From Clostridia bacterium (GTDB lineage Bacteria > Bacillota > Clostridia > Oscillospirales > CAG-272): DNA of 38,128 bases. The notes below the pieces were generated by a model. The model saw nothing but the letters and a program-made list of their open reading frames with translations, searched no databases and had not been told where the DNA came from. Below, in pieces: positions 30,480 to 37,925 of this stretch. A program made the position numbers and the translations under genes. Positions within the stretch are counted from its first letter, which is position 1; each line of letters begins with the position of its first letter. Location of the stretch: positions 1 through 38,128 of the forward strand of contig JAFQFS010000121.1 of NCBI GenBank assembly GCA_017398585.1. Reading direction: 5' to 3'.

Positions 30480-31346
30480 ATGAGACGAACCATGTCGCTT
30501 GCCGCCTGCGGTATTCTGTCCGCTATGCTGTTTTACCACCTCCACGGTGCGGTATTACCGGAAAAACTGCCGGAACCGGTGACGGATCCCGCGATTCCGG
30601 AAACCGAAACGGTAACACCGGAATTTCTTCCCGAACCCGTGATCCTCGACGGTTTCATGCACGAGGACTTTCTCGGCGAACAGACCGCTGTGTTTCCGTG
30701 GACGGACGGCTTCGAATGGCAGACCATGCCGGAGAACTATATCCCGCTGTTTGTCAACGGCTCCGTCACGGACTGTGTGAGTGTCTGGATGCAGGACGGC
30801 ACGCCGATGCTTCCCGTCGCGTTCGTCTGTGAAACGCTCGGCGAAGAACCCGTGTCGGAGGACGAATTCCTCCCCGCCGATACCCTCGCGGAGCTGCTCG
30901 GTGCGGACTATTTTTATTACAACGACAGCGAACGCTGTGAAAACCAAATGCGGGAAAGTCCCGATCCGCACATGATGTACAACGCCGAACACGTCATGAT
31001 CGGAAAATATCCGGATACGTTTACCGCAAAAACTCCCGGACAGGCGGTCGATTATCTGCACGAGCAGTTGATTGTCGCTTACGAAGCCATGTACGAAACC
31101 GACTTTGTGCCGCTTTTGGAAAAGCCGGAAAAGCCTTACGGTCAGGACTGGGACCGCTGGAAAATCAGCACGATAGACACGGACGATATCCTCTGTGAAA
31201 CCGACCGTTTTTATGTTATCCCGTACGCATGGGAGTTCTACGTGGACAAATATACCGATGAAGTGTACCAGATGTACAACGGTCTCGCCAATACCATCAC
31301 CCGCGTCGAATTCGAAAGCGGCAGCGTCCTCGCTCCCGCGGGCTGA
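30480..31346 (+). CDS. Exported or membrane-anchored protein of unknown function
   Basis: The protein has 288 aa. A short hydrophobic N-terminal segment (about residues 3-25) is followed by a Pro/Glu/Thr-rich linker (residues 27-55), so it probably sits on or outside the membrane. Residues about 85-150 (YIPLFVNGSVTDCVSVW, MLPVAFVCETLGE, ADTLAELLGADYFYYND) look like a weak copper-amine-oxidase N-terminal (stalk-type) repeat. The rest is not recognised; it is rich in Tyr and Asp and has KTPGQAVDYLHEQL as a helix. AAAGGAG precedes the ATG. It lies between the UDG and aldolase genes, probably in one operon. Confidence 0.8.
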   Translation: MRRTMSLAACGILSAMLFYHLHGAVLPEKLPEPVTDPAIPETETVTPEFLPEPVILDGFMHEDFLGEQTAVFPWTDGFEWQTMPENYIPLFVNGSVTDCVSVWMQDGTPMLPVAFVCETLGEEPVSEDEFLPADTLAELLGADYFYYNDSERCENQMRESPDPHMMYNAEHVMIGKYPDTFTAKTPGQAVDYLHEQLIVAYEAMYETDFVPLLEKPEKPYGQDWDRWKISTIDTDDILCETDRFYVIPYAWEFYVDKYTDEVYQMYNGLANTITRVEFESGSVLAPAG

Positions 31347-31376
31347 TGCGGTCGGAAAACGGAAAGGAAAAATACC

Positions 31377-32402
31377 ATGCTCTCATTTGAAAGTGATTAC
31401 ACCACCGGTGCGCACCCGACGGTGCTGCGCCGTCTCAGCGAAACCAATCTCGAACCCCTGTCCGGCTACGGAACCGACCCGTACTGCGAAAGCGCGCGGC
31501 AGAAAATCCGCGAAGCGTGCGCCTGTCCCGAAGCGGACGTCCGGTTCCTCGTCGGGGGAACGCAGACCAATTCCACCATTATCGCCGCGCTTCTGCGTGA
31601 CACCGAAGGCGTGATCGCCGCGAAGACGGGGCACGTCAGCCTGCACGAAGCGGGTGCGGTCGAATACACGGGGCACAAAGTCCTCGAAATCCCGCAGGAA
31701 AACGGCAAAATTCAGGCGGACGTTCTCGCGGATTATCTCCGCTCGTTCTACGCCGACGAAGCGCACGACCACATGGTTTTCCCGGGCATGGTTTACGTCT
31801 CGCACCCGACGGAGTACGGTACGCTGTACACGAAAGCGGAGCTGACCGCGGTTGCGGAGGTCTGCCGGACGTACGGACTGCCGCTGTTCCTCGACGGGGC
31901 GCGTCTCGGGTACGGACTGATGAGCCGTCAGGCGGACCTGACGCTGTCCGACATCGCGCGGCTGTGCGATGTATTCTACATCGGAGGAACGAAAGTTGGC
32001 GCGCTGTGCGGGGAAGCGGTGGTCTTCACGAAGAACAACACCCCGCGGCATTTCATGACGATCACGAAGCAGCACGGTGCGCTGCTGGCGAAGGGACGTC
32101 TGCTCGGCGTTCAGTTTGACGCGCTGTTCACGGACGGGCTGTATTTCGAGATCAGCCGCCACGCGATCGACATGGCGGAGCGGCTGAAGGAAATCTTCGC
32201 CGCGAAGGGGTATGAATTCTACATGGATTCCCCGACGAACCAGCAGTTTGTGATTCTCACGAACGAAAAGTACGCGGAACTGAAGGAATCCGTCGCCATG
32301 ACGTGGTGGGAACCGTACGGCGGGGACTGCTCCGTTGTCCGGTTTGCGACCAGCTGGTCGACGACGGAGGAGGAGGTTTCTTTGTTAGAAACCTTGATTT
32401 AA
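31377..32402 (+). CDS. Threonine aldolase-like PLP enzyme
   Basis: The protein has 341 aa of the low-specificity L-threonine aldolase / beta-eliminating lyase family (PLP fold type I). FLVGGTQTNSTIIAALL is the cofactor-phosphate region, FLDGARLGYGL contains the Asp173 that contacts the pyridine nitrogen, and YIGGTKVGALCGEA carries the PLP lysine (Lys206). The expected reaction is cleavage of L-threonine or allo-threonine to glycine and acetaldehyde. AAAGGAAAA lies before the ATG. It is the third gene of the UDG operon; no functional link to UDG is evident. Confidence 0.88.
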   Translation: MLSFESDYTTGAHPTVLRRLSETNLEPLSGYGTDPYCESARQKIREACACPEADVRFLVGGTQTNSTIIAALLRDTEGVIAAKTGHVSLHEAGAVEYTGHKVLEIPQENGKIQADVLADYLRSFYADEAHDHMVFPGMVYVSHPTEYGTLYTKAELTAVAEVCRTYGLPLFLDGARLGYGLMSRQADLTLSDIARLCDVFYIGGTKVGALCGEAVVFTKNNTPRHFMTITKQHGALLAKGRLLGVQFDALFTDGLYFEISRHAIDMAERLKEIFAAKGYEFYMDSPTNQQFVILTNEKYAELKESVAMTWWEPYGGDCSVVRFATSWSTTEEEVSLLETLI

Positions 32403-32433
32403 AGAAAACTTCTATAATTTTAAGTTTATTCTA

Positions 32434-32836
32434 CAGGACGTCTGCGAGTGCAGACTGACTCTTTGTCCTGCGCGGACGGCGCACAAGAGGGCGAGTCGTC
32501 GCCCTCTTGTGAATCACCCCGACCAGAGGAAGTGTCCTCTGGACACCTCTCGTTCTTGCAGTCGGGCAGTTGAGACATCCACCGACACGTACATACGTTT
32601 CAAGGGTTGCGCAGATATAGGCTAACCGCGGAAAAAGCCCAACTTTCGGCTACAAAATAAACTTTATCCTCAGCTCCCGCGGTTAGCGCTGCGTCTGAGG
32701 GGAAGAGTCCAGAGGAGGGGAAACTTCCCCTCCTCTGGCGCGGGTGATTCAAAAGAGGTCCCGCGCGAGGACCTCTTTTGCGCCGTGCCGCGCAGGCACA
32801 TAAAATTTGAAAAACGCCTTCAGGCGTTTTTCTTCC
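32434..32836. repeat. S element copy C (opposite orientation)
   Basis: Compared with copies A and B the core is reversed: GGGTTGCGCAGATATAGGC precedes GCTAACCGCGG, and CCGCGGTTAGCG follows. The left end is GTCTGCGAGTGCAGAC, GTCC-TGCGC-GGAC, CACAAGAGGGCG/CGCCCTCTTGTG and CCAGAGGA/TCCTCTGG. The right end is CCAGAGGAGGGGAA/TTCCCCTCCTCTGG, CAAAAGAGGTCC/GGACCTCTTTTG, GTGCC-GCGCA-GGCAC and AAAAACGCC/GGCGTTTTT, ending in CTTCC. It lies between the aldolase and flavoprotein genes. Confidence 0.8.
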
Positions 32837-32912
32837 ATTCAATCAAACGAACAGTTTGCACCATCTCCCCCGGCTGTAAGCCGAAATTCCAACATCACTG
32901 TGAGGTAGAAAA

Positions 32913-34277
32913 ATGAAAATCTGTGTCATCTCCGGAAGCCCGAAAGGGAAGAACAGCATCACCTTCCAGACGGTGAAGTTCATTGCCCTGAACCACCCCG
33001 AATGTGAATTCGCTACCCTCCACGTCGGGCAGAAAATCCGTTCCTATGAAAAGGATATGTCCGCCGCTCTCGAAACCGTGTCCCGCGCGGATCTCCTCCT
33101 CTTCTGTTATCCCGTCTATACCTTCCTCGTCCCCTGTCAGCTCCACCGCTTCATCGAACTCCTCAAGGAGTCCGGCGTCGACCTCTCCGGTAAGTGCGCC
33201 GCGCAGATCACGACGTCCAAACATTTCTATGATACCACCGCGCATGCGTTCATCCGTGAAAATTGCGCCGACCTCGGGCTCCGCTACCTCGGCGGGCTGT
33301 CCGCCGATATGGACGATCTTACCAGACCCGAAGGTCAGGACGAAGCCCTCGATTTCTGGGAACTCGTCTGCCGCCGCGCTCTCACCCAGTACGCCGAACC
33401 GTATTTCATGCCCGAGGCAAAACCGGTCGATGCTTACCGCAGAATGTACGAATTCTTCGACGAATCCCCGAAAAATGAGGGAAGAGAAGCCGTCATTGTC
33501 GCCGACCTCCGCGAAGGGGACGACGATCTCGCCGGTATGATTGCCGATTTTCAGGCGCGCTTCCCGTATCCGTCACGCGTTGTCAACATCGCCGATTATC
33601 CCTTCTCCGGCGGATGTCTCGGCTGCTTTGGCTGCGCCGTCTCCGGCAAGTGCATCTACAAGGACGGCTTCGACGATTTCCTCCGGAACGAGATCCAGAC
33701 TGCCGACGCGATCGTCTACGCCTTCCGCATCAAGGATCACTCCATGGGCGCGCAGATGAAAATGTTCGACGACCGCCAGTTCTGCAACGGCCACCGCACC
33801 GTCACCATGGGCAGCCCCGTTGCCTATCTCGTCCGCGGCGACCTCGCCGCCGAACCGAACCTCCGCATGGTCATCGAAGGCCGCGCGGACGTCGGCCGCA
33901 ATTTCCTCGCGGGCATCGCGACGGACAACACCAATATGGGCGCGATGATCGAATCGCTGGCTTATGCGATCGACCGGGAAATTACCCTGCCGCAGACCTT
34001 CCTCGGCGTCGGCGGGATGAAGATCTTCCGCGACCTTATCTGGATTATGCAGGGTATGATGAAGGCGGACCACGAATTCTACCTCGAACACGGCATGTAC
34101 GATTTCCCGCAGAAGGAAAAGGCGACCATCCTCAAGATGAAGGCGGTCGGCGCGATGATTGCAAACCCGAAAGTCAAGGCGAAAATGGGAAACAAAATGA
34201 CCGAAGGTATGCTCGCGCCGTACACGAAGGTGCTGAAAAAATGCGCAAAGGAACTGCGCCGTGCACAGGAAGACTGA
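32913..34277 (+). CDS. Double flavodoxin-fold NAD(P)H oxidoreductase-like protein
   Basis: The protein has 454 aa and seems to be two flavodoxin-like (FMN reductase/iron-sulfur flavoprotein) domains in tandem. The first starts ICVISGSPKGKNS (FMN-phosphate loop) and has LLLFCYPVYTFLVPCQLHRF. The second begins near residue 190 (AVIVADLREGDDDLAG) and carries GGCLGCFGCAVSGKCIYKDG, a cysteine pattern usual in these proteins, then ADAIVYAFRI. In the second domain the usual GSP start is replaced by VADLREGDD, so it may have lost FMN binding. A GAGGT motif precedes the ATG. It is monocistronic; electron donor and acceptor are unknown. Confidence 0.82.
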   Translation: MKICVISGSPKGKNSITFQTVKFIALNHPECEFATLHVGQKIRSYEKDMSAALETVSRADLLLFCYPVYTFLVPCQLHRFIELLKESGVDLSGKCAAQITTSKHFYDTTAHAFIRENCADLGLRYLGGLSADMDDLTRPEGQDEALDFWELVCRRALTQYAEPYFMPEAKPVDAYRRMYEFFDESPKNEGREAVIVADLREGDDDLAGMIADFQARFPYPSRVVNIADYPFSGGCLGCFGCAVSGKCIYKDGFDDFLRNEIQTADAIVYAFRIKDHSMGAQMKMFDDRQFCNGHRTVTMGSPVAYLVRGDLAAEPNLRMVIEGRADVGRNFLAGIATDNTNMGAMIESLAYAIDREITLPQTFLGVGGMKIFRDLIWIMQGMMKADHEFYLEHGMYDFPQKEKATILKMKAVGAMIANPKVKAKMGNKMTEGMLAPYTKVLKKCAKELRRAQED

Positions 34278-34296
34278 ATTTAATACAGGATGGAAA

Positions 34297-34518
34297 GCGG
34301 GGAAACCCTTTTTGAGGAAAAGGGTTTCCCCGCACCCCTTCCGAAAACCTTTTCAAACAGAAAAAAGACAATGTCGGGTGCAGACTTTTCGAATAAGGTA
34401 CGGTTTACAGACGGTACCTTGTTCCGAAGGGTCTGCACCCAGCTTTGTTATTATATATTGTATAAAGTTTTTTGAAAGGGGTTCGGGGAAAACTTTTTTT
34501 CAAAAAAGTTTTCCCCGA
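34297..34518. repeat. P element, complete pair (copy P12)
   Basis: The left palindrome is GCGGGGAAACCCTTTT (34297-34312 with 34318-34333). The inner stem GGGTGCAGAC pairs with GTCTGCACCC around a GGTACGG/ACGGTACC loop stem. The right palindrome TCGGGGAAAACTTTTTT has 17-bp arms (34483-34499, 34502-34518). It lies between two convergent genes and ends 5 bp before the sigma-factor stop codon. Confidence 0.85.
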
Positions 34519-34523
34519 TTCCT

Positions 34524-36152
34524 CTACTTTTCCACAACCAGCAGTGCCGCCGGAACGGGATCGGTGATATTCTTCCGCAGAATCCCGTCTTCGGCCGCGT
34601 GATAGAGAAATGCCATCGGCAGGCTGTCGCGGCTGAGAAAATACCGCTGCCATTCCGGGACACTCGTCAGATGCGGCGGCAGCTTCATGCGCGTACGGCG
34701 GATCATGTCCGCCATGCTTCCGCTGAGCTTGTCGAAAATCGGTCTGCCTATCTCGTGTGACAGCCGTTTTTCCGCGCGGTATTCCTCACCCGTCAGGACG
34801 GGGAGATCGAGCGAGACCGCACCGTCCTTTTTCAGCATGCCGTGTCCGATCATTACGTCCGCTCCCTCCAGCACGCCCGCTTCGATGGTGCCGGAACGGA
34901 TGCCGCTGTGCAGTTCGTACATCCACTTGATGTGCTCTTTTTGCGTATAATTGTACGGGATTTTGCCGAGCTTCGTGGAGTACGAGCGGAACCAGATGCG
35001 CTTCGTGTCGTACAGATTCAGTACGTCCTCGCCGAACTCGCCGTCGACGCAGTAGTTCCAGTATTCCTCATCGCTCGTCCAGTCGTAACCGGACGGGTAG
35101 CGGTTGCCCATCGCGAGCCAGCGTCCGCCGTTTTTTCGGTAGGGATATTCCTCGGACGCCACCGGCTTATGCACCAGTCCGGCGGCGTCGAGAACCATGT
35201 TCAGCATCAGCGAAACGGCATAGTGCAGCTCGAGTTTCGGACGGCACGATTCCTCCTGACGGAGGTAATAATCCGTCCCGCGGAGTGCTTCCATTGCGGC
35301 GCGGAGGTCGTCACGGATGTCGGAGTAATGTTCATCGGAATAGCGGAGCTGTTCGCGGAAGTTCGCGTAGAAATCCTCGCGGGTGAACTGGATGAAATCG
35401 CTGTAGACCTTTCCGCCGTCGGTGCGCGCCATCAGTTCGGCGCTGACAAGACGGCGGACGATCGGTTCGACAAACGCGGCGGGTGTGCCGAGGGCTTTTG
35501 CAATCTCGACTTCGGTGAGCGGTTTTTCGTACGCGACAATCAGGATGTTCTGCGTGAGTGCGTCGTCGTAGCCGACGAGGGAGAACGGTTCGCCGTCAAG
35601 CCCGCAGCTTCCCGAACAGGAAAGACGTAAAATTTCGGGTTCGTAACTCTGTTTCGTGTAGGTTTCCATATCCTCTACTCCTTTTCTGATCTGCAGACGT
35701 CCCTTGTTCAGCCGACTTTTGACGGTTCCCGCGGGAATTCCCATGGCTCCGGCGATGGTTTCGATGCTCTCGCCGTGCAGGTAGAACCGTACGAACACCT
35801 CGCGGTGGGTTGCCGCCAGATAGCCGATCCCGCGGCGGATGGCTTCCAGCTGTCCGTCGGTTTCGTCCGCCTCATCGGTTTCCGCCGGTTCGCGGAACGA
35901 TCCGTCTTCCGTCCACGCGTCGTAGCTGATGGTCGGACGGCGGTATTTTTCGCGGAGACGGTCGCAGTGCTTGTTCGAGAGGATGCGGCAGAGCCAGCTC
36001 CACAGATGGTCGGGCTGATACCCGCGCGAGAGACTCTGCCATGCGGCAAGAAGTGTCTCCTGCGCGATGTCTTCGGCATCGTCGGCGTTTCCGGTCAGGC
36101 GGAGCGCGGCGTAATAAAGGGAGTCTGTATAATCGGTCAGTTGATGTTTCAT
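34524..36152 (-). CDS. ECF-type sigma factor fused in frame to a winged-helix protein
   Basis: The protein has 542 aa. Residues 1-161 are a sigma-70 family ECF factor: region 2 (YYAALRLTGNADDAEDIAQE, LWSWLCRILSNKHCD) and region 4 (HREVFVRFYLHGESIETIAG, GIPAGTVKSRLNKGR). Residues 162-542 begin METYTKQ and contain a winged-helix segment (LTEVEIAKALGTPAAFVEPI, then VYSDFIQFT) and a long helical C-terminus of no known family. A strong internal SD and ATG lie exactly at the junction, so the second part may also be made alone (34524-35669, 381 aa). AAAGGAT precedes the first ATG, and a cre-type palindrome lies just upstream. A much longer open frame reaching 37484 crosses the divergent gene and is rejected. 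Confidence 0.82.
   Translation of the reverse strand: MKHQLTDYTDSLYYAALRLTGNADDAEDIAQETLLAAWQSLSRGYQPDHLWSWLCRILSNKHCDRLREKYRRPTISYDAWTEDGSFREPAETDEADETDGQLEAIRRGIGYLAATHREVFVRFYLHGESIETIAGAMGIPAGTVKSRLNKGRLQIRKGVEDMETYTKQSYEPEILRLSCSGSCGLDGEPFSLVGYDDALTQNILIVAYEKPLTEVEIAKALGTPAAFVEPIVRRLVSAELMARTDGGKVYSDFIQFTREDFYANFREQLRYSDEHYSDIRDDLRAAMEALRGTDYYLRQEESCRPKLELHYAVSLMLNMVLDAAGLVHKPVASEEYPYRKNGGRWLAMGNRYPSGYDWTSDEEYWNYCVDGEFGEDVLNLYDTKRIWFRSYSTKLGKIPYNYTQKEHIKWMYELHSGIRSGTIEAGVLEGADVMIGHGMLKKDGAVSLDLPVLTGEEYRAEKRLSHEIGRPIFDKLSGSMADMIRRTRMKLPPHLTSVPEWQRYFLSRDSLPMAFLYHAAEDGILRKNITDPVPAALLVVEK
35667..35683 (-). promoter_or_regulatory. Internal Shine-Dalgarno and ATG in the sigma-factor fusion
   Basis: On the minus strand AAGGAG (35678-35683) lies 8 bases before an in-frame ATG (35667-35669). 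The SD bases encode Lys-Gly-Val in the fused frame. The position at the end of sigma region 4 and the start of the winged-helix part suggests a former, or still used, second gene start. Confidence 0.6.
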
Positions 36153-36166
36153 AATGAAGGATCCTT

Positions 36167-36180
36167 TGAAAGCGCTTTCA
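36167..36180. promoter_or_regulatory. cre-type operator (CcpA) upstream of the sigma-factor fusion
   Basis: TGAAAGCGCTTTCA is a perfect 14-bp palindrome and matches the catabolite-response consensus TGWAANCGNTNWCA at every position. It lies 15-28 bp upstream of the sigma-factor ATG, between two divergent genes. A site this near the start would be expected to repress. Confidence 0.65.
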
Positions 36181-36283
36181 CAGATTAAGTCGTCGGTGGC
36201 GGCAAAAGGTTCACGGTTTCCGGAAAATAGTTCTGATAATTTCCGTCTGTTTTGCAATGCGAAAGATAGTGTGTATATAGGGC

Positions 36284-36312
36284 TTGACAAACACGAAAGT
36301 TTGTGGTATAAT
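36284..36312 (+). promoter_or_regulatory. Perfect sigma-A promoter with internal inverted repeat
   Basis: TTGACA (36284-36289), a 17-bp spacer and TATAAT (36307-36312). ACAAAC (36287-36292) and GTTTGT (36299-36304) form an inverted repeat across the -35 box and spacer, which is where a repressor would block polymerase. Confidence 0.75.
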
Positions 36313-36368
36313 GCGCGTACGCGGAAGAACATTTGTACGAACATGAGAGAACGAAAGGAGAACAGAAT

Positions 36369-37349
36369 TTGGCAAGACCGCGAAAGAAAGGTTTGGCGTA
36401 TTATCCGAAGGATGTGGATTTTTATCAGGACGAGAAGATACTGGAGCTGTCCATCCGGTTCGGACCGGTGGGCGTGACGACGTACGAGGTGCTGCTGAGC
36501 ATGGTGTACCGGGAGGGGTACTGGCTTGAGCTGACACCGGAGCGTGCAGCGCTGCACGTAGTGCACACGGTGGGCGGGAACTGGTACCGGCAGGCGCGGA
36601 AGAAGGGGACGGCGCAGGAATTTGCGGCGGAGATCATCCGGAGCTGTGCGGAGATCGGGCTGTTTGATGCGGAACTGATGGAGCGTGGGATTCTCACGTC
36701 GCGCGGAATCCAGCGGAGATACGCGGCGGTGACAGCGAAGCGGTGTTCGGAACATACGGAATACTGGCTTCTCGAAGAGGGAGATTCGGGGACGGAAACG
36801 GGAGTTTCCGAACCGGAAACGCAGAAAAGCGGAGCGAAAATGCAGCAAAGAAATGAAAACAAAAGAAAACAAAAGAAAACGAAAGCAAAGAAGAAGACCG
36901 CGCGTCGTGAACCGACGTCGTCGGGACCGGCCTCCGGCCGTCAGCGCTGGCGCGTCGTCACCGAGAGACGGAGTGAGAAGATCCGGCGGGAATACGGGCG
37001 GATTCTGCCGGGACTGCCGGAAGCGGAGGTGACGCCGAAGCTGCTGCGTCAGCTGGCGAAGACGGGATACGGCGTGTGGGTCTATCGCCGGGTATTCGAG
37101 ACGGCGGCGAAGAGCACGTTTCTGACGACGCCGAAGGCGGGATGGCGGTGTGATCTGGAATGGCTGTGCGATCCGGCGAACATGGAGAAAGTGCTGTCGG
37201 GGAAGTACAGCGATTTCAGCCGGTACCGGACGGACGACCGGAACGCCGGGATGGCGGGATCGAGTTTTGAGACGGACGATTTTTTCGCGGCGGCAACGGC
37301 ACGTCCCTATGTGACGGCGGCGACGTCGGCGGACTGTCCGTTCCTGTGA
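36369..37349 (+). CDS. Phage/ICE-type protein with Lin1244/Lin1753-like (DUF4373) N-terminal domain
   Basis: The protein has 326 aa and starts with TTG. GGAGA lies 8 bases upstream of the TTG, and the product then begins ARPRKKGLAYYPKDVDFYQD, the exact family beginning; an ATG at 36333 would add 12 residues before this conserved start. Residues 1-110 fit the DUF4373 domain seen in phage and conjugative-element replication or regulatory proteins (ILELSIRFGPVGVTTYEVLL, MVYREGYW). A very basic low-complexity linker (residues about 148-180, Lys/Arg/Gln-rich) joins a C-terminal helical domain. It probably acts on DNA. It is followed at once by the next gene. Confidence 0.8.
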   Translation: MARPRKKGLAYYPKDVDFYQDEKILELSIRFGPVGVTTYEVLLSMVYREGYWLELTPERAALHVVHTVGGNWYRQARKKGTAQEFAAEIIRSCAEIGLFDAELMERGILTSRGIQRRYAAVTAKRCSEHTEYWLLEEGDSGTETGVSEPETQKSGAKMQQRNENKRKQKKTKAKKKTARREPTSSGPASGRQRWRVVTERRSEKIRREYGRILPGLPEAEVTPKLLRQLAKTGYGVWVYRRVFETAAKSTFLTTPKAGWRCDLEWLCDPANMEKVLSGKYSDFSRYRTDDRNAGMAGSSFETDDFFAAATARPYVTAATSADCPFL

Positions 37350-37363
37350 GAGGGGGCGGGAAC

Positions 37364-37804
37364 ATGAAGGAGAACCGTCCGGTGACGATCCGTGAGCTGT
37401 CGCAGCTGCGCGATCTGCGGCGGGAAATCCGGCTGGACACCGAGCGTCTGGCGCGCCTGGATGCGGCGCTGTATCCGTCGGCACGGCTGATGCGTGAGAT
37501 GGGGTACGCGGCGGAGATGGACCGCATGTCGGCGGAGATCCGGGCGATCATCGCGGCGAAGCAGGAACGCTGCATCCGCGAACGCATCCGTCTGGAGCAG
37601 TACATTGCGTCCGTGGACGACAGTCTGGTGCGGATGGCAATGACGCTCCGCTTCCTTGACGGGATGCACTGGCGTGCCGTTGCGATGCGCATCGGCGGAG
37701 GCAACACGGAGGACAGCATCCGAAAAATGGTGTACCGCTATCTTGCACGAAAAGAAAAAGAGCAGGGAAAATCTGCTCTTCGGAATGCGGGTAACAGGAC
37801 TTGA
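37364..37804 (+). CDS. Small phage-type regulator-like protein (sigma-70 region 4-like end)
   Basis: The protein has 146 aa. It is mostly helical and charged (LRDLRREIRLDTERLARLDA, then MDRMSAEIRAIIAAKQERCI). The C-terminal part (IASVDDSLVRMAMTLRFLDG, then WRAVAMRIGG, then DSIRKMVYRYL) is a helix-turn-helix like those of phage late regulators. ATG 37364 has GAGGGGG upstream; a GTG at 37346 overlapping the previous stop codon is an alternative start. Its last 19 bases overlap the 3' end of tRNA-Leu on the other strand, and the preceding codons lie in the tRNA terminator, so the original C-terminus may have been replaced on integration. Confidence 0.72.
   Translation: MKENRPVTIRELSQLRDLRREIRLDTERLARLDAALYPSARLMREMGYAAEMDRMSAEIRAIIAAKQERCIRERIRLEQYIASVDDSLVRMAMTLRFLDGMHWRAVAMRIGGGNTEDSIRKMVYRYLARKEKEQGKSALRNAGNRT
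37757..37780 (-). terminator. Terminator of tRNA-Leu, inside the opposite coding region
   Basis: On the minus strand AAGAGCAG (37773-37780) pairs with CTGCTCTT (37758-37765) over a 7-nt loop, followed by TTTCTTTT. It begins 6 bases after the tRNA 3' end. Confidence 0.75.
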
Positions 37805-37865
37805 ACCTGCACGGTCACCCAACGGATCCTAAATCCGTCGCGTCTGCCAATTCCGCCATACCCGC
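37786..37865 (-). tRNA. tRNA-Leu(UAG)
   Basis: About 80 nt on the minus strand: acceptor GCGGGTA/TACCCGC with discriminator A, D arm GCGG...CGC, anticodon stem ACGGA/TCCGT with loop TTTAGGA (anticodon TAG), a long variable arm TGGGTGACCG as in class II tRNAs, and T arm with GTTCAAGTC. CCA is not encoded. Confidence 0.94.
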
Positions 37866-37873
37866 ATGGGGAT

Positions 37874-37902
37874 ATTATAGCACAGTGGGGCGGGATTGTC
37901 AA
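37874..37902 (-). promoter_or_regulatory. Perfect sigma-A promoter for tRNA-Leu
   Basis: On the minus strand TTGACA (37897-37902), a 17-bp spacer and TATAAT (37874-37879). Only 8 bases separate the -10 box from the mature tRNA 5' end, so the transcript should have almost no leader. A second TTGACA lies just upstream at about 37908-37913. Confidence 0.85.
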
Positions 37903-37925
37903 GGATTTTGTCAAGCTGACGCTGA

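Noticed and set aside
36153-37484. Upstream extension of the sigma-factor frame to 986 codons
   Set aside because: It is Arg/Pro-rich, lies antisense to the phage-type genes and crosses the cre site and promoters. The real sigma start is at 36152.
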